60,996 nucleotides of DNA from DATKMK01 sp035541895 (GCA_035541895.1 DATKMK010000019.1:1-60996), one strand, 5' to 3'. Numbered from the stretch's first letter, positions 1-9,569 are shown. Made by a program: numbers and translations. Notes: generated by a model from the sequence alone, not told the origin.

Positions 1-48
1 CTGGTGACGCCGCCGCTGTTGCGGTGGTCGTTTACACGCAGGAGCTGA
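1..48 (+). CDS. C-terminal tail of a membrane protein, possibly a cation/proton antiporter (partial)
   Basis: The frame open at the left edge encodes 15 residues, LVTPPLLRWSFTRRS, and stops at TGA 46-48. A Thr-Pro-Pro-Leu-Leu-Arg tail followed by basic residues is common at the end of Kef/Nha-type antiporters, where the last membrane helix is followed by a short cytoplasmic tail. This is a resemblance only, because too little sequence is present to assign a family. The 181 bases before the next gene hold no feature I recognise. Confidence 0.3.
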   Translation: MVTPPLLRWSFTRRS

Positions 49-229
49 TCACGGCTCAGCCCTCGCTATGACAAACGTCATCGACATCGCCGTCGCAGAT
101 CCGCATTCGCAATAGCGATCTGCGGTCGCTCGCGTCGGAACTGAGAAGCCCCGTCCCGGCGACCGCGCGTGCGCGCAACGGGGCCGGTGGCCCCGTCATT
201 GCTCGCGAGGCCCGGAGAAGCACAGTCAC

Positions 230-697
230 ATGGCGAAGATCCGCGAGCTGATGGTAACCGAGACGATCACCGCGACCTCCAACGAAAGCGTGGCGGAGGC
301 GGCGCAACGGATGAGCAGCAATCGGGTGGGCGCCGTCCTGGTGGTCGATCGCGGCGTGCTGCGGGGCTTACTGTCCGAGCGCGACGTGCTGACCCGCGTG
401 GTCGCCGAGGGACGCGACCCGCGCGAGACGCGCGTCGGCGACGTGGCAACGCGCGTGGTCGTAACCATCGACGTCAACGCGCCCCTGCGATCGGTCCTCG
501 GTCTGTTTCGTGAAAAGAAGTTTCGCCACTTGCCCGTGCTCGAAGCGGGCAAGCCGGTCGGCATTCTCTCCACCCGCGATTTCCTCGACTATCTGGTTGA
601 CGGCCTCGAACGATTCATCGACGACGCCACGTACCGCCGCGAGCTCGCGCAGGGGGTGGATCCCTACGATCACTTCGGCGGGTCGTACGGCAAATGA
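230..697 (+). CDS. CBS-pair domain protein
   Basis: A 155-residue protein made almost entirely of two CBS motifs, at about residues 8-62 and 70-125. Each has the usual pattern of a hydrophobic strand followed by GLLSERDVL or GILSTRDFL. Stand-alone CBS pairs bind adenosyl nucleotides and act as energy or redox sensors; the ligand here is unknown. The 30-residue tail (residues 126-155) is charged and ends in Gly/Tyr. The start is ATG with a purine-rich GGAGAAG upstream. It converges on arsC with a 10-base gap, so it is probably not part of the arsenic operon. Confidence 0.85.
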   Translation: MAKIRELMVTETITATSNESVAEAAQRMSSNRVGAVLVVDRGVLRGLLSERDVLTRVVAEGRDPRETRVGDVATRVVVTIDVNAPLRSVLGLFREKKFRHLPVLEAGKPVGILSTRDFLDYLVDGLERFIDDATYRRELAQGVDPYDHFGGSYGK

Positions 698-707
698 GGC
701 GCGACGC

Positions 708-1121
708 TCACTCGGCGATGAAGTCGCGAATCCGCTGAGCCAAGTCGTCGCGCGCGCGACGAAATACCGGTAGACGCTCCGCGTCGCTTTCCACGGCACG
801 TGCCGGATCCTCCACCGGCCAGTGCAAGCGGTGCACCGTTCCGGGAAAGATCGGACAACGCTCATTGGCGCTGCTGCAGACGGTGATCACGTAGGTGAAG
901 TAGTCTCCGAGAAACTGCCGCACCGACTTCGAGCGCTGCCCGGAAATGTCGATGCCGATTTCGCGCATGGTGTCGACGGCGAGTGGGTTGACGCTGGTCG
1001 GCTCGGTACCGGCGCTGACCACCTCGAAGCGGTCGCCGGCGAGATGCCGCAGCAGCCCTTCCGCCATCTGACTGCGGCACGAATTGCCGGTGCACAGAAA
1101 CAGAACCTTGGGTTTCGCCAT
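708..1121 (-). CDS. arsC: Arsenate reductase, thioredoxin-coupled (LMW-phosphatase fold)
   Basis: A 137-residue cytosolic enzyme reducing As(V) to As(III) for export. The phosphate-loop motif C-x5-R is at Cys10-Arg16 (CTGNSCR), and the two redox cysteines fall at 82 and 89 (CSSANERC). These are the same three positions as in the well-studied Staphylococcus plasmid enzyme, which predicts recycling by thioredoxin; two thioredoxin genes lie at 13.2-13.9 kb. I chose ATG at 1121 because AAGGAG lies about 9 bases upstream and the cysteine numbering then matches the family; a GTG three codons earlier is the alternative. It is the last gene of arsR-acr3-arsC, 13 bases after the acr3 stop. Confidence 0.93.
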   Translation of the reverse strand: MAKPKVLFLCTGNSCRSQMAEGLLRHLAGDRFEVVSAGTEPTSVNPLAVDTMREIGIDISGQRSKSVRQFLGDYFTYVITVCSSANERCPIFPGTVHRLHWPVEDPARAVESDAERLPVFRRARDDLAQRIRDFIAE

Positions 1122-1134
1122 CGGGCGCACTCCT

Positions 1135-2229
1135 TCACGCAGAAACGACCGGAGGCGCTATGGCTTGGAAGTACTGGCGTTGGAACCCGCGCGCCACGTT
1201 CACCAAGCCGATCATCACCGGAACTTCGACGAGCGGTCCGATCACCGCCGCGAACGCCGCGCCGTGATGAATCCCGAAGGTCGCCACCGCGACCGCGATC
1301 GCCAGCTCGAAGTTATTGGATGCGGCGGTGAACGACAGCGTTGCTGATTGCGGATAGCTCGCGCCGGCTGCCTTGCTCAGCACGAACGCCGCGACAAACA
1401 TCGCCACGAAGTAGATCAGCAGCGGTACCGCAATGCGCACCACATCCAACGGGAGCTGCACGATCGCTTCGCCCTTCAGCGAAAACATCACCACGATCGT
1501 GAACAGCAGGGCCACCAGCGTCAGCGGGGAGATCGCGGGAATGAACTGGCGCTCGTACCAGTCGCGCCCCCGAATCCGAATGAGAGCAACGCGCGTGAGC
1601 AGTCCCGCGACGAACGGAATGCCCAGGTAGACAAGCACACTTCCGGCAATGTCGGCCATGCTAACGTGGACGGCCATCCCGCGCAGGCCGAACCACCCGG
1701 GGATCACGGTGATGAACAGGTACGCGTAGAGCGAGTAGAAGAGGATCTGGAAAATGGAGTTGAACGCGACCAACCCAGCGCAATAGTCGGGATCGCCGCT
1801 CGCCAAATCGTTCCACACCAGCACCATCGCAATGCAGCGTGCCAGGCCGATCAGAATGAGGCCAACCATGTACTCCGGTTTGTCGGGGAGCAGACAGATG
1901 GCGAGCGCGAACATCAGCATCGGGCCGACGATCCAGTTCTGCAGCAACGACAATCCGAGAATCCGCACGTCGCGGAAGACACTGCCCAACGCTTCGTAGC
2001 GTACCTTCGCCAGCGGCGGATACATCATGAGGATGAGCCCGATCGCGATTGGGATCGAGGTGGTCCCGACGCTGAAACGATCGAGAAAGGCCTCGGTGCC
2101 CGGCAGGGAGTAGCCGCAGCCGATCCCGAGCGCCATCGCGAGGAAGATCCACACCGTCAAGAAGCGATCGACGATTCCCAACCGCTTCGCCGGTACGCGG
2201 TCGGTGGCGAGCGCCGCGACGGTTGCCAT
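1135..2229 (-). CDS. acr3: Arsenite efflux permease, Acr3 family
   Basis: A 364-residue inner-membrane protein with about ten hydrophobic segments, the usual Acr3 length. The family signature around the conserved membrane cysteine is clear: the run GLARCIAMVLVWNDLASGD is followed by DYCAGLVAFNSIFQ. Acr3 exports As(OH)3 using the proton gradient and is unrelated to ArsB. Translation starts at ATG 2229, where the arsR stop shares one base with the start (TGATG), so the two genes are translationally coupled. The open frame continues far upstream, but that part is read out of frame through arsR and is not coding. Confidence 0.93.
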   Translation of the reverse strand: MATVAALATDRVPAKRLGIVDRFLTVWIFLAMALGIGCGYSLPGTEAFLDRFSVGTTSIPIAIGLILMMYPPLAKVRYEALGSVFRDVRILGLSLLQNWIVGPMLMFALAICLLPDKPEYMVGLILIGLARCIAMVLVWNDLASGDPDYCAGLVAFNSIFQILFYSLYAYLFITVIPGWFGLRGMAVHVSMADIAGSVLVYLGIPFVAGLLTRVALIRIRGRDWYERQFIPAISPLTLVALLFTIVVMFSLKGEAIVQLPLDVVRIAVPLLIYFVAMFVAAFVLSKAAGASYPQSATLSFTAASNNFELAIAVAVATFGIHHGAAFAAVIGPLVEVPVMIGLVNVARGFQRQYFQAIAPPVVSA

Positions 2230-2591
2230 CAGCGGGCTCCGGGCTTTGCCCGCGGCGGGGCCGCCAGCGCTGCGCGCAGCGCAGCGAGGCGTTCGGGCAC
2301 GATGCGGTAGTACACCCAGGTCCCGCGGCGCTCGCGATCGAGGACTCCGGCCTCGTACATCACTCGCAGATGGTGACTGACCGTCGGCTGCGTCAGCCCG
2401 AGCGGCTTGGTCAAATGGCAGACGCAGGCCTCGCCGGACGGTTGCGCCGCGATGAAGCTGAGCAACTGCAAGCGCGCGGGATCGGCGATGGCCTTGAAGG
2501 CATCGGCGAGTTGGTGTGCGTCGCCTTTCGCCAGCCGTTGTTGCAAGACCGCCGGACAGCACACGTCGCGCGCGACTCCGAAATGGTTCAT
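2229..2591 (-). CDS. arsR: ArsR/SmtB-family arsenic-responsive repressor
   Basis: A 120-residue winged-helix repressor. The metalloid site on the recognition-helix side is seen as EACVCHL, equivalent to the ELCVCDL motif in which two cysteines bind As(III). It is followed by a recognition helix (QPTVSHHLRVMYEAG) and the wing ERRGTWVYYRI. The N-terminus also holds a Cys-Cys pair (residues 11-12), an extra possible ligand. The start is ATG 2591, one codon after an in-frame TTG. It is first in the arsR-acr3-arsC operon and should repress its own promoter; the palindromes just upstream are the likely operators. Confidence 0.92.
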   Translation of the reverse strand: MNHFGVARDVCCPAVLQQRLAKGDAHQLADAFKAIADPARLQLLSFIAAQPSGEACVCHLTKPLGLTQPTVSHHLRVMYEAGVLDRERRGTWVYYRIVPERLAALRAALAAPPRAKPGAR

Positions 2592-2599
2592 CAACGCCT

Positions 2600-2646
2600 A
2601 TATTGATAAACGTCGATTCAATGTCAATATCGATGCGCATCGATAT
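2600..2646 (-). promoter_or_regulatory. arsR promoter with two inverted-repeat operators
   Basis: On the minus strand TTGACA (2627-2622) is followed after 17 bases by an AT-rich -10 region near 2605-2600. Inverted repeat one is ATATTGA / TCAATAT at 2600-2606 and 2624-2630, exactly bracketing the promoter. Inverted repeat two is a perfect 20-base palindrome at 2627-2646 (ATATCGATGC / GCATCGATAT), just upstream of the -35 box. The AT-rich patch stands out in GC-rich DNA. ArsR repressors bind inverted repeats over their own promoter; which of the two is bound here is not known. Confidence 0.7.
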
Positions 2647-2741
2647 AGCGATATGAAACACGGGTTCGCCGCCGCGCACGTTGCTGACCTCGTCTGGTCG
2701 TTGGCGATGCGTGCGCGCCACCCTACCGCGCGCCCAGTGCT

Positions 2742-4331
2742 TCACAACTTCGCGCGCTGAATCTTGCCGCTGTCGGTACGCGGAAAGTCGGCGACCACCT
2801 CGAGCTGCTCCGGCCACTTCTGCTTCGCGAGTCCCTTCGCGGCAAGGAATGCCGTGAGCGCCGGGAGATCGAGCGTCGCCGACGGGCGGAGCCGCACCAT
2901 CGCGCACGCACGTTCGCCGGTCACCGGATCGGCCCGCGGAATCACCGCGACCTCCGCCACTGCGGGATGCTCGGCGATGAGATCTTCGATTTCCTTGACG
3001 CTGATCTTCTCGCCCTTGCGGATGATGATGTCTTTCAAGCGGCCGGTGATGCGCAGGTACCCTGCCTCGTCGAGCACGCCGAGATCGCCGGTGCGAAACC
3101 AGCCGTCGGCTGTGAACGCATCGGCGTTGAACGCCGCATCAAGATAGCCGACGAAGCACTCTGGCCCGCGCCCCTGCACTTCGCCTTCCCGACCAGCCGG
3201 CACGGACGCACCCGACGGGTCGACGATGCGGATTTCCGCCGGCGCGATCGCGCGGCCCTCCGTTTCGATTCCGCGGCTCAACGCGTCGTCGGCGTCGGTG
3301 GTCGTCAACGTCGGAAGCTCCGTCGAACCGTACACCCGCTTGGCGATGCAGCGCGGCAATCGTTCACGCGCCCGCCGCATCAACTCGGGCGACACGCCAG
3401 CGCCGCCGCACGAGAACAGGCGCAGCGAACAGAGATCGCTCGGGTTATCGGCCTGCGCCAACAGATCTTGCAGGAACGTCGGCGCGCCGACCATGTAGGT
3501 GACCTGCTCCCGCCCGATCAGTTCGATTGCGCGCGCCGGCTCCCATCGGTCCATCAGGACGACGCTGGTGCCGAGCAGCGCAGGCGTGAGGATGCCGTGG
3601 ATCACGCCCGAGACATGGGTGAGCGACGACGGCATCAGCGTGCGATCGTTGGGCGTGAGCTGATGCACCCCTTCAAGTGAACGCACTTCGGCGATCAGCG
3701 TGTTGTGGGTGTGCAGCACGCCTTTGGGCTCGGACGTGGTGCCCGACGTGTACATCACCATGAGGATCGCATCGGGATCGCGCGCCTCGATCGGCTCGGG
3801 GTGCGGGGCGCGCTGCAACGGCGGGTCGAGCAACTCCATCACCGATCGCACGCCCGGTCCGGCGTCCCCGCGCGCGACCAGGAGATGCTCGACGGGCGGC
3901 AACGCGCGCCACACCTCGCGATAGTTCACGCCGCGATACGTGGCGGGAATGATCACCGCGCGCGGCTGCGTTTGCTTCACGGTCACGTGCAGCTCGCGCT
4001 CGCGGAAGATCGGCAATAGGGGATTGATCGTGGCGCCGAGCCGCGCGGCGGCGAGAAAGATCACGACCGCTTCCCACCAATTCGGCAACTGGTACGCCAC
4101 CACGTCGCCGGGATGAAGACCGAGCTGTTGCAAGCCGAGGGCGGCGCGGCGCACCAGTTGATCGAGTTCGAGAAACGTGAGGCGGCGCTCGCCGTCGATG
4201 ACCGCCACGCGCGCCGCCTGAGCGGCAACCGTGCGGTCGATTCGTCGATGCAGGGGCTCGTCGCGCCAGCAGCCCATCGCCCGGTAGTCCGGTTGATTGC
4301 CGGCCGGAACATAGGTGCGCGTGAGCGACAT
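2742..4331 (-). CDS. Acyl-CoA synthetase / AMP-dependent ligase (fatty-acyl or aryl)
   Basis: A 529-residue ANL-superfamily enzyme that would activate a carboxylic acid to its acyl-adenylate and then to the CoA thioester. Visible motifs are the P-loop YTSGTTSEPKG, the adenylate motif YGSTE, GWFRTGDL with the hinge GRLKDIIIRKGEKIS, and the C-terminal catalytic lysine in TDSGKIQR. The substrate cannot be read from sequence; the closest-looking groups are cyclohexanecarboxylate-CoA and medium-chain ligases. The start is ATG 4331 (MSLTRTYVPAG); the frame is open further upstream but the translation there is not protein-like. It is divergent from the YhhN gene with a 75-base gap. Confidence 0.9.
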   Translation of the reverse strand: MSLTRTYVPAGNQPDYRAMGCWRDEPLHRRIDRTVAAQAARVAVIDGERRLTFLELDQLVRRAALGLQQLGLHPGDVVAYQLPNWWEAVVIFLAAARLGATINPLLPIFRERELHVTVKQTQPRAVIIPATYRGVNYREVWRALPPVEHLLVARGDAGPGVRSVMELLDPPLQRAPHPEPIEARDPDAILMVMYTSGTTSEPKGVLHTHNTLIAEVRSLEGVHQLTPNDRTLMPSSLTHVSGVIHGILTPALLGTSVVLMDRWEPARAIELIGREQVTYMVGAPTFLQDLLAQADNPSDLCSLRLFSCGGAGVSPELMRRARERLPRCIAKRVYGSTELPTLTTTDADDALSRGIETEGRAIAPAEIRIVDPSGASVPAGREGEVQGRGPECFVGYLDAAFNADAFTADGWFRTGDLGVLDEAGYLRITGRLKDIIIRKGEKISVKEIEDLIAEHPAVAEVAVIPRADPVTGERACAMVRLRPSATLDLPALTAFLAAKGLAKQKWPEQLEVVADFPRTDSGKIQRAKL

Positions 4332-4406
4332 GCGTCGTCGATAGTCGAAGTCACCGGCACAAAGCAAAGACCGCCGCGATCCTTGCGACCACGCGGTGTG
4401 CCCGAT

Positions 4407-5015
4407 ATGTCTGCGGCGATGTCGACGCTGTGCCTGCTGCTCTTTGCGGTCGCCGCCGTTGCCGATTGGGTCGCGGTCAGCCAGAACCGCATCACGGTCG
4501 AATACGTCGCCAAACCGGCCGCACTGGCAGCGCTGATCGGTTACGCCGCAACCGCGGCTCATCCGTCGGCCGGCCTGCTGATCGCGCTCGCGCTGTCGCT
4601 GTTGGGCGATGTGTACCTCATGGTGCCGGGAGATTTGTTCGTCGCCGGGCTGAGCGCCTTCCTTTTCGCTCACGTCGCCTACATCGCCACCTTCAACGCC
4701 GCGTGGCTCACGCGTCTGCTGTGGTGGCTGGTTGTCCTCGCCGCGACGTTTCCGGTTGCGCAGCGCGTCCTGCGGTCGGTCGAAGATGCGACGCTCCGTC
4801 CGGCGATCGCGGGCTACCTGGCGATCATCGCGTTCATGGTGGCATCGGCGATCGGTTCGGGTTCGATCGTTGCGGCCATCGGCGCCGTGCTGTTCTTCGC
4901 CTCCGACTCGGTCATCGCCTGGGACCGCTTCGTCCAGCGACTCACGTGGGCGCGGCCGGCGATTATGATCACCTACCACCTCGGCCAACTCACCCTGGCC
5001 GCAGCGCTGCGTTAG
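4407..5015 (+). CDS. YhhN/TMEM86-family membrane protein
   Basis: A 202-residue protein almost entirely of hydrophobic helices (about seven to eight). It has the family's acidic motifs inside helices: LLGDVYLMVPGDLFVAGLSAF and, near the end, FFASDSVIAWDRF then MITYHLGQLTLAA. The eukaryotic relative TMEM86B is lysoplasmalogenase; the bacterial function is not established. Two starts are possible, ATG 4407 and ATG 4419. Its TAG stop directly abuts the stop of the convergent LLM oxidoreductase gene. Confidence 0.8.
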   Translation: MSAAMSTLCLLLFAVAAVADWVAVSQNRITVEYVAKPAALAALIGYAATAAHPSAGLLIALALSLLGDVYLMVPGDLFVAGLSAFLFAHVAYIATFNAAWLTRLLWWLVVLAATFPVAQRVLRSVEDATLRPAIAGYLAIIAFMVASAIGSGSIVAAIGAVLFFASDSVIAWDRFVQRLTWARPAIMITYHLGQLTLAAALR

Positions 5016-5933
5016 CTACGCCCGCAGCGCCGGCATGACGCGCTCGGCGAACAAGCGGGCGGGCTCGCGCGTGTCGCGGCCGAAGAATTCGATGATGAAC
5101 ATCGTGCAGCCCAGCGCAAGGTGCGCGCGGATTTTTTCGATGCACTGCTCGGCGGTGCCGGTGATACCGGCGCCGAGGTGTCCACCATAGATCTGCTGCG
5201 CCTTGTCGACCTTGGCGGCGGCGTCCGTCTCATCGGCGCCGATCACCACCATGCATTGTTGCGAGACGGTGATCGATGCCGGGTCGCGATCGATTGCCTG
5301 ACAATGCTGGCGCAGGCGCGCGACCTTCGCGCCCAGTTCGCTCTGATGCACCGCGAGATTGTTCCAGATGTCCGCGTGCCGTGCGGCCAAGCGCAGCAGT
5401 ACCTTTTCCCCGCCGCCACCGATCAGAATCGGCGGCCGCCGAACCGGTTTGGGTTCGCAGTAGACCGAGTCGATGGTGAAGTGGCGGCCGCGAAAACTCG
5501 GTTGACTCTCGCTCCACATCTCCTTCATCAAGGTCGCCGCTTCGTCCAGTTGCTGCAGGCGTGCTCGCAGCGAGGGGAACTCGAAGCCATAGCCGGCAAA
5601 TTCCATCTGAAACCAGCCGGCGCCGAGACCGACGATCACGCGCCCGCCGGTGATTTGATCCAGCGTGGCGGCCATCTTCGCGAGCAATGCCGGATTGCGG
5701 AAACCCACCGGCGTCACCAGCGTGCCCAGTTGGACGCGTGCAGTGATCGCGCCGACGGCGGACAACGTCGTCCACGCTTCCATGATCGGAATCTGCGGCC
5801 CCGGAATGCCGTAGAGGTGGTCGTTCAGCCACACCGAATCGAAGCCGAGCCGCTCGAACTCGACCGCCGCCGCGCGGGTCTCCTCCCAGCTCCGCTTGAT
5901 CTGCGGCAAGGTGACGCCGAAATGAATGCCCAT
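5016..5933 (-). CDS. LLM-class flavin-dependent oxidoreductase
   Basis: A 305-residue TIM-barrel flavoprotein of the luciferase-like family, using F420H2 or FMNH2. Features are the N-terminal GIHFGVTLPQ strand, FDSVWLNDHLYG, QLGTLVTPVGFRNPALLAKMAATLDQITGGR and GLGAGWFQMEF, followed by PILIGGGGEK. The TLDQITGGR / GLGAGW pair is typical of F420-dependent members, but the cofactor is an inference. GGAGGAG lies upstream of the ATG at 5933; the open frame beyond it is not used. The substrate is unknown. Confidence 0.88.
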   Translation of the reverse strand: MGIHFGVTLPQIKRSWEETRAAAVEFERLGFDSVWLNDHLYGIPGPQIPIMEAWTTLSAVGAITARVQLGTLVTPVGFRNPALLAKMAATLDQITGGRVIVGLGAGWFQMEFAGYGFEFPSLRARLQQLDEAATLMKEMWSESQPSFRGRHFTIDSVYCEPKPVRRPPILIGGGGEKVLLRLAARHADIWNNLAVHQSELGAKVARLRQHCQAIDRDPASITVSQQCMVVIGADETDAAAKVDKAQQIYGGHLGAGITGTAEQCIEKIRAHLALGCTMFIIEFFGRDTREPARLFAERVMPALRA

Positions 5934-6002
5934 GATTTCTCCTCCAGGCAACCGTGGGAACGCTACCATTGCTTCAACAGAGGGCCAAGCCGCGCCGCCG
6001 GC

Positions 6003-6030
6003 TTGTTCGAGCGCGGGGCGCCGGTATAAC
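6003..6030 (+). promoter_or_regulatory. Candidate sigma70 promoter for the MFS gene
   Basis: TTGTTC at 6003-6008, a 16-base spacer and TATAAC at 6025-6030. The predicted transcript start is only a few bases before the ATG at 6042, so the message would be nearly leaderless; no clear ribosome-binding site is visible. Confidence 0.4.
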
Positions 6031-6041
6031 AACAATCAACG

Positions 6042-7220
6042 ATGTCGTCTCGTCTGCTCTCCCGACGCTTTGTTCGTGTCACCCTGGCGAACTTTTTCTT
6101 CTTTCTGAATTTCGCATCGTTCTTTCTGCTCCCGCTGCACATCAAAGCCCTCGGCGGGAGCGAGGCGATGGTGGGCGCGGTGATGGGCTGTTCCGGCCTC
6201 GCCGCATTGCTCGTACTGCCGATCATCGGCGTCGCGATCGACCGCTTCGGTCGTCGGCGATTTCTGATCGGCGGCGCGACGTCGATGACGCTCGCGGCAG
6301 TCGGATATGCATTCGTCGACCACGTCGGCCCCGCCCTGTTCGGTCTGCGGCTGTTGCAAGGGTTGAGTTTCGCCGCCGCGTTCACCGGTGCGACGACGCT
6401 CGCGGCCGAGATCGCGCCGCGCGATCGGCGGGCACAGGCGCTCGGGGTGTTCGGTCTGTCGACCATCCTCACGCATGCGATCGCCCCGGGGCTGGGCGAG
6501 GAGATCATTCAGCGCGGCGGGTTTCATGCGCTGTTTCTGACCGCCGCCGCGTGCTCGGCGGTGTCGGTGCTGCTCGCGAGCGGGTTGCCGGCCGGGCGCG
6601 TGGCGCACGTCGGACCTGTCGAAGATCATACGCGATGGCGGGTGAGCCGCTTGCAGTGGGTGCTGATTGCGACGATGACGTTGGCCGGGATGGGCTTCGG
6701 CACGGTCATGACGTTCATTCCAACTTTCGTGCACGGCGAGGGACTCGGGCGGGTCGGATTTTTCTTCGGTGCCTACACCTCGGCCGCGATCTTGACCCGC
6801 GTGGTCGGCGCCGGATTGTCGGATTCGCTCGGACGGCGAACGGTGATCCTGCCGACGTTGATCGCGCTGTCCGCGTCGATCCTCGCGCTCGCGTTCGTTC
6901 ACGGCCTGCTCGCCTTGGTGTGCACGGGATTCCTGTTCGGTTCTGCGCAGGGCGTGAGCTACCCGACGCTGCATGCGTTCGTCGTCGATCTCACCGCCGA
7001 TGCGCATCTTGGACGGGTGCAGGCGCTGTTCAACGGCGCGTTCAATCTCGGCGTTACCAGCAGCGCGTTCATCTTCGGCATGGTGGTCGAGCACGCCGGC
7101 CACCGGGCTGCGTTTGAATGTGCCGCGCTCACGCCGGTGCTGGCGTGGCTGCTGCTCTATCGCTTCGGTCGACCACGGTCGGGAAACGTCGCGGCGCATC
7201 CACTCGCAGCCGTACGGTAG
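6042..7220 (+). CDS. MFS transporter
   Basis: A 392-residue inner-membrane permease with the twelve-helix pattern of the major facilitator superfamily. The loop 2-3 motif is GVAIDRFGRRRFLIGG and its repeat in the second half is GLSDSLGRRTVILPT. RLLQGLSFAAAFTG is the helix-4 motif found in drug/proton exporters and general MFS members. The substrate is not predictable. It is followed after 13 bases by the CBS-ACT gene and may be co-transcribed with it and the HNH gene. Confidence 0.9.
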   Translation: MSSRLLSRRFVRVTLANFFFFLNFASFFLLPLHIKALGGSEAMVGAVMGCSGLAALLVLPIIGVAIDRFGRRRFLIGGATSMTLAAVGYAFVDHVGPALFGLRLLQGLSFAAAFTGATTLAAEIAPRDRRAQALGVFGLSTILTHAIAPGLGEEIIQRGGFHALFLTAAACSAVSVLLASGLPAGRVAHVGPVEDHTRWRVSRLQWVLIATMTLAGMGFGTVMTFIPTFVHGEGLGRVGFFFGAYTSAAILTRVVGAGLSDSLGRRTVILPTLIALSASILALAFVHGLLALVCTGFLFGSAQGVSYPTLHAFVVDLTADAHLGRVQALFNGAFNLGVTSSAFIFGMVVEHAGHRAAFECAALTPVLAWLLLYRFGRPRSGNVAAHPLAAVR

Positions 7221-7233
7221 GGAAGGTGGTTCC

Positions 7234-7836
7234 ATGCTCGTTCGCTATCGCATGTCGTCGAAGGTTGTGACCGTCGGTCCGCAACGCCCGCTCGAAGAGG
7301 TGCGCCGTCTGCTGAAGCAACATCGCATCCGCCAATTGCCGGTGGTGCGCGAGCACCGGCTGGTCGGGATCGTGACCGATCGTGACCTGCGCGGTGCGCC
7401 GGCTCGTGCACGGGTGGCGGGCGACGTGATGACCCGGAAACCGTTGGCGACGACACCCGATACGCCGGTCGACGATGTCGCGCGCGTGCTGCGCACCCAC
7501 AAGATCAACGCCTTGCCGGTGGTCGAAAAGGGCAAAGTGGTGGGCATCCTGACTGCCGGAGACGTGTTGAGCGCCTTCGTGGAGTTGTCGGGCGCGGCGG
7601 AGCCGACCTATCGGTTGACCCTCGAAGGGTGCAGCGGCGCGCGCGCGCCGCTGCTCATTCGTGACGTGATCGAGCGTACGCGCGGCGAGCTGAAATGGCT
7701 GCATCGCGATCAGCGACGGGCGACGGTGATGCACGTGCGGTTGAAGACCAAGCGGGTTGAAGACGTCGTCGACGCGCTCGAAGCCGCCGGCCTCGAAGTG
7801 GCGGCGCTGGTCGCTCCGCCGCGAACGCGGCCATGA
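7234..7836 (+). CDS. CBS-pair protein with C-terminal ACT-like domain (AcuB-like)
   Basis: A 200-residue cytosolic protein. Two CBS motifs occupy about residues 5-55 and 65-118 (LVGIVTDRDLRGA; VVGILTAGDVLSAF). A C-terminal alpha/beta ACT-like domain spans about residues 125-195 and begins TYRLTLEG. The arrangement matches AcuB-type proteins, which bind adenine nucleotides at the CBS sites and are thought to sense a small molecule through ACT. The ligand here is unknown. ATG 7234 is preceded by GGAAGG. Its stop overlaps the start of the HNH gene (ATGA), so the two are translationally coupled. Confidence 0.85.
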   Translation: MLVRYRMSSKVVTVGPQRPLEEVRRLLKQHRIRQLPVVREHRLVGIVTDRDLRGAPARARVAGDVMTRKPLATTPDTPVDDVARVLRTHKINALPVVEKGKVVGILTAGDVLSAFVELSGAAEPTYRLTLEGCSGARAPLLIRDVIERTRGELKWLHRDQRRATVMHVRLKTKRVEDVVDALEAAGLEVAALVAPPRTRP

Positions 7837-8147
7837 AAGGTGATGCTTCAGTGCCGGGCGATCCGTTCGTTCCGGCGGTGAGCGACGAGGCAATCCGTCG
7901 CGAGCGAGCGAAGGCGCGTGAGCTGCGGCAATCGCCGTGGTGGCGCCGGCGAATCGCCGCCGGTCGTTGTCACTACTGCGGTCGCCAGGTGCCGCCGCGC
8001 GAGTTGACGATGGACCACTTGGTTCCACTCATTCGCGGTGGTCGCTCGAGCAAGGGCAATCTCGTCCCCGCTTGCAAAGACTGCAACAACCGCAAGAAAC
8101 ACCATCTCGCCTTCGAATGGGAGCCGCCGGCACGCGAAGACACGTAG
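7833..8147 (+). CDS. HNH endonuclease-family protein
   Basis: A 104-residue protein with a complete small HNH module: a first zinc pair CHYCG, the catalytic DH in MDHLVPLIRGG, the Asn in KGNLVPAC, and a second zinc pair CKDCNN followed by basic NRKKHH. The first 40 residues are a charged helix rich in Arg. Such genes are usually of unknown role, acting as restriction-type or repair nucleases. It overlaps the CBS-ACT gene by four bases, an unusual partner. No methyltransferase or restriction specificity gene is nearby. Confidence 0.85.
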   Translation: MKGDASVPGDPFVPAVSDEAIRRERAKARELRQSPWWRRRIAAGRCHYCGRQVPPRELTMDHLVPLIRGGRSSKGNLVPACKDCNNRKKHHLAFEWEPPAREDT

Positions 8148-8217
8148 CGGGTTCGATTCGTCTTCGCTGCATCAAGTCTGGCTTGACCGACTCGCCGAGG
8201 GTCCGTATGAAGCCCGC

Positions 8218-8429
8218 ATGTCGGTCGCGACGTCACTTGCGCTCGCACTCGTGCGGGTCCCGCCGGATGCCGCACGTCCGAGCCCCGAACAGTTTCGGCG
8301 CGCGCTCGATGATGATCGCCGCGCCCTCGGCTTGCCGCCCGGCGATCCAGACAATGAGTTGATCGTCACCGGACCCGAACGCGTGATGATCGGCGCGCAC
8401 CGCTTCGACGAGTACACCGTGTGGGAACG

Positions 8430-8433
<4 letters not shown>
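8218..8433 (+). CDS. Hypothetical protein, start uncertain
   Basis: I do not recognise this 71-residue protein. It begins with a hydrophobic helix (MSVATSLALALVRVP), continues with an acidic Asp/Arg-rich segment (EQFRRALDDDRRALG) and ends HRFDEYTVWER. The frame is open and protein-like for about 20 residues before the ATG, including WLDRLAEGPYEAR, but no upstream ATG, GTG or TTG outside the HNH gene is available. The real start may therefore be non-standard, or the gene may be shortened. It converges on the histidine kinase with a four-base overlap of stop codons. Confidence 0.5.

Positions 8434-9569
<1,136 letters not shown>

Noticed and set aside
1348..2310. A 320-codon open frame on the plus strand opposite acr3
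   Set aside because: It is the antisense shadow of a GC-rich gene, with Arg/His-rich translation and no family motifs; acr3 and arsR explain the region fully.
8149..8166. GGGTTCGATTC resembling a tRNA T-loop
   Set aside because: The flanking arms do not pair and no acceptor stem or anticodon arm surrounds it.
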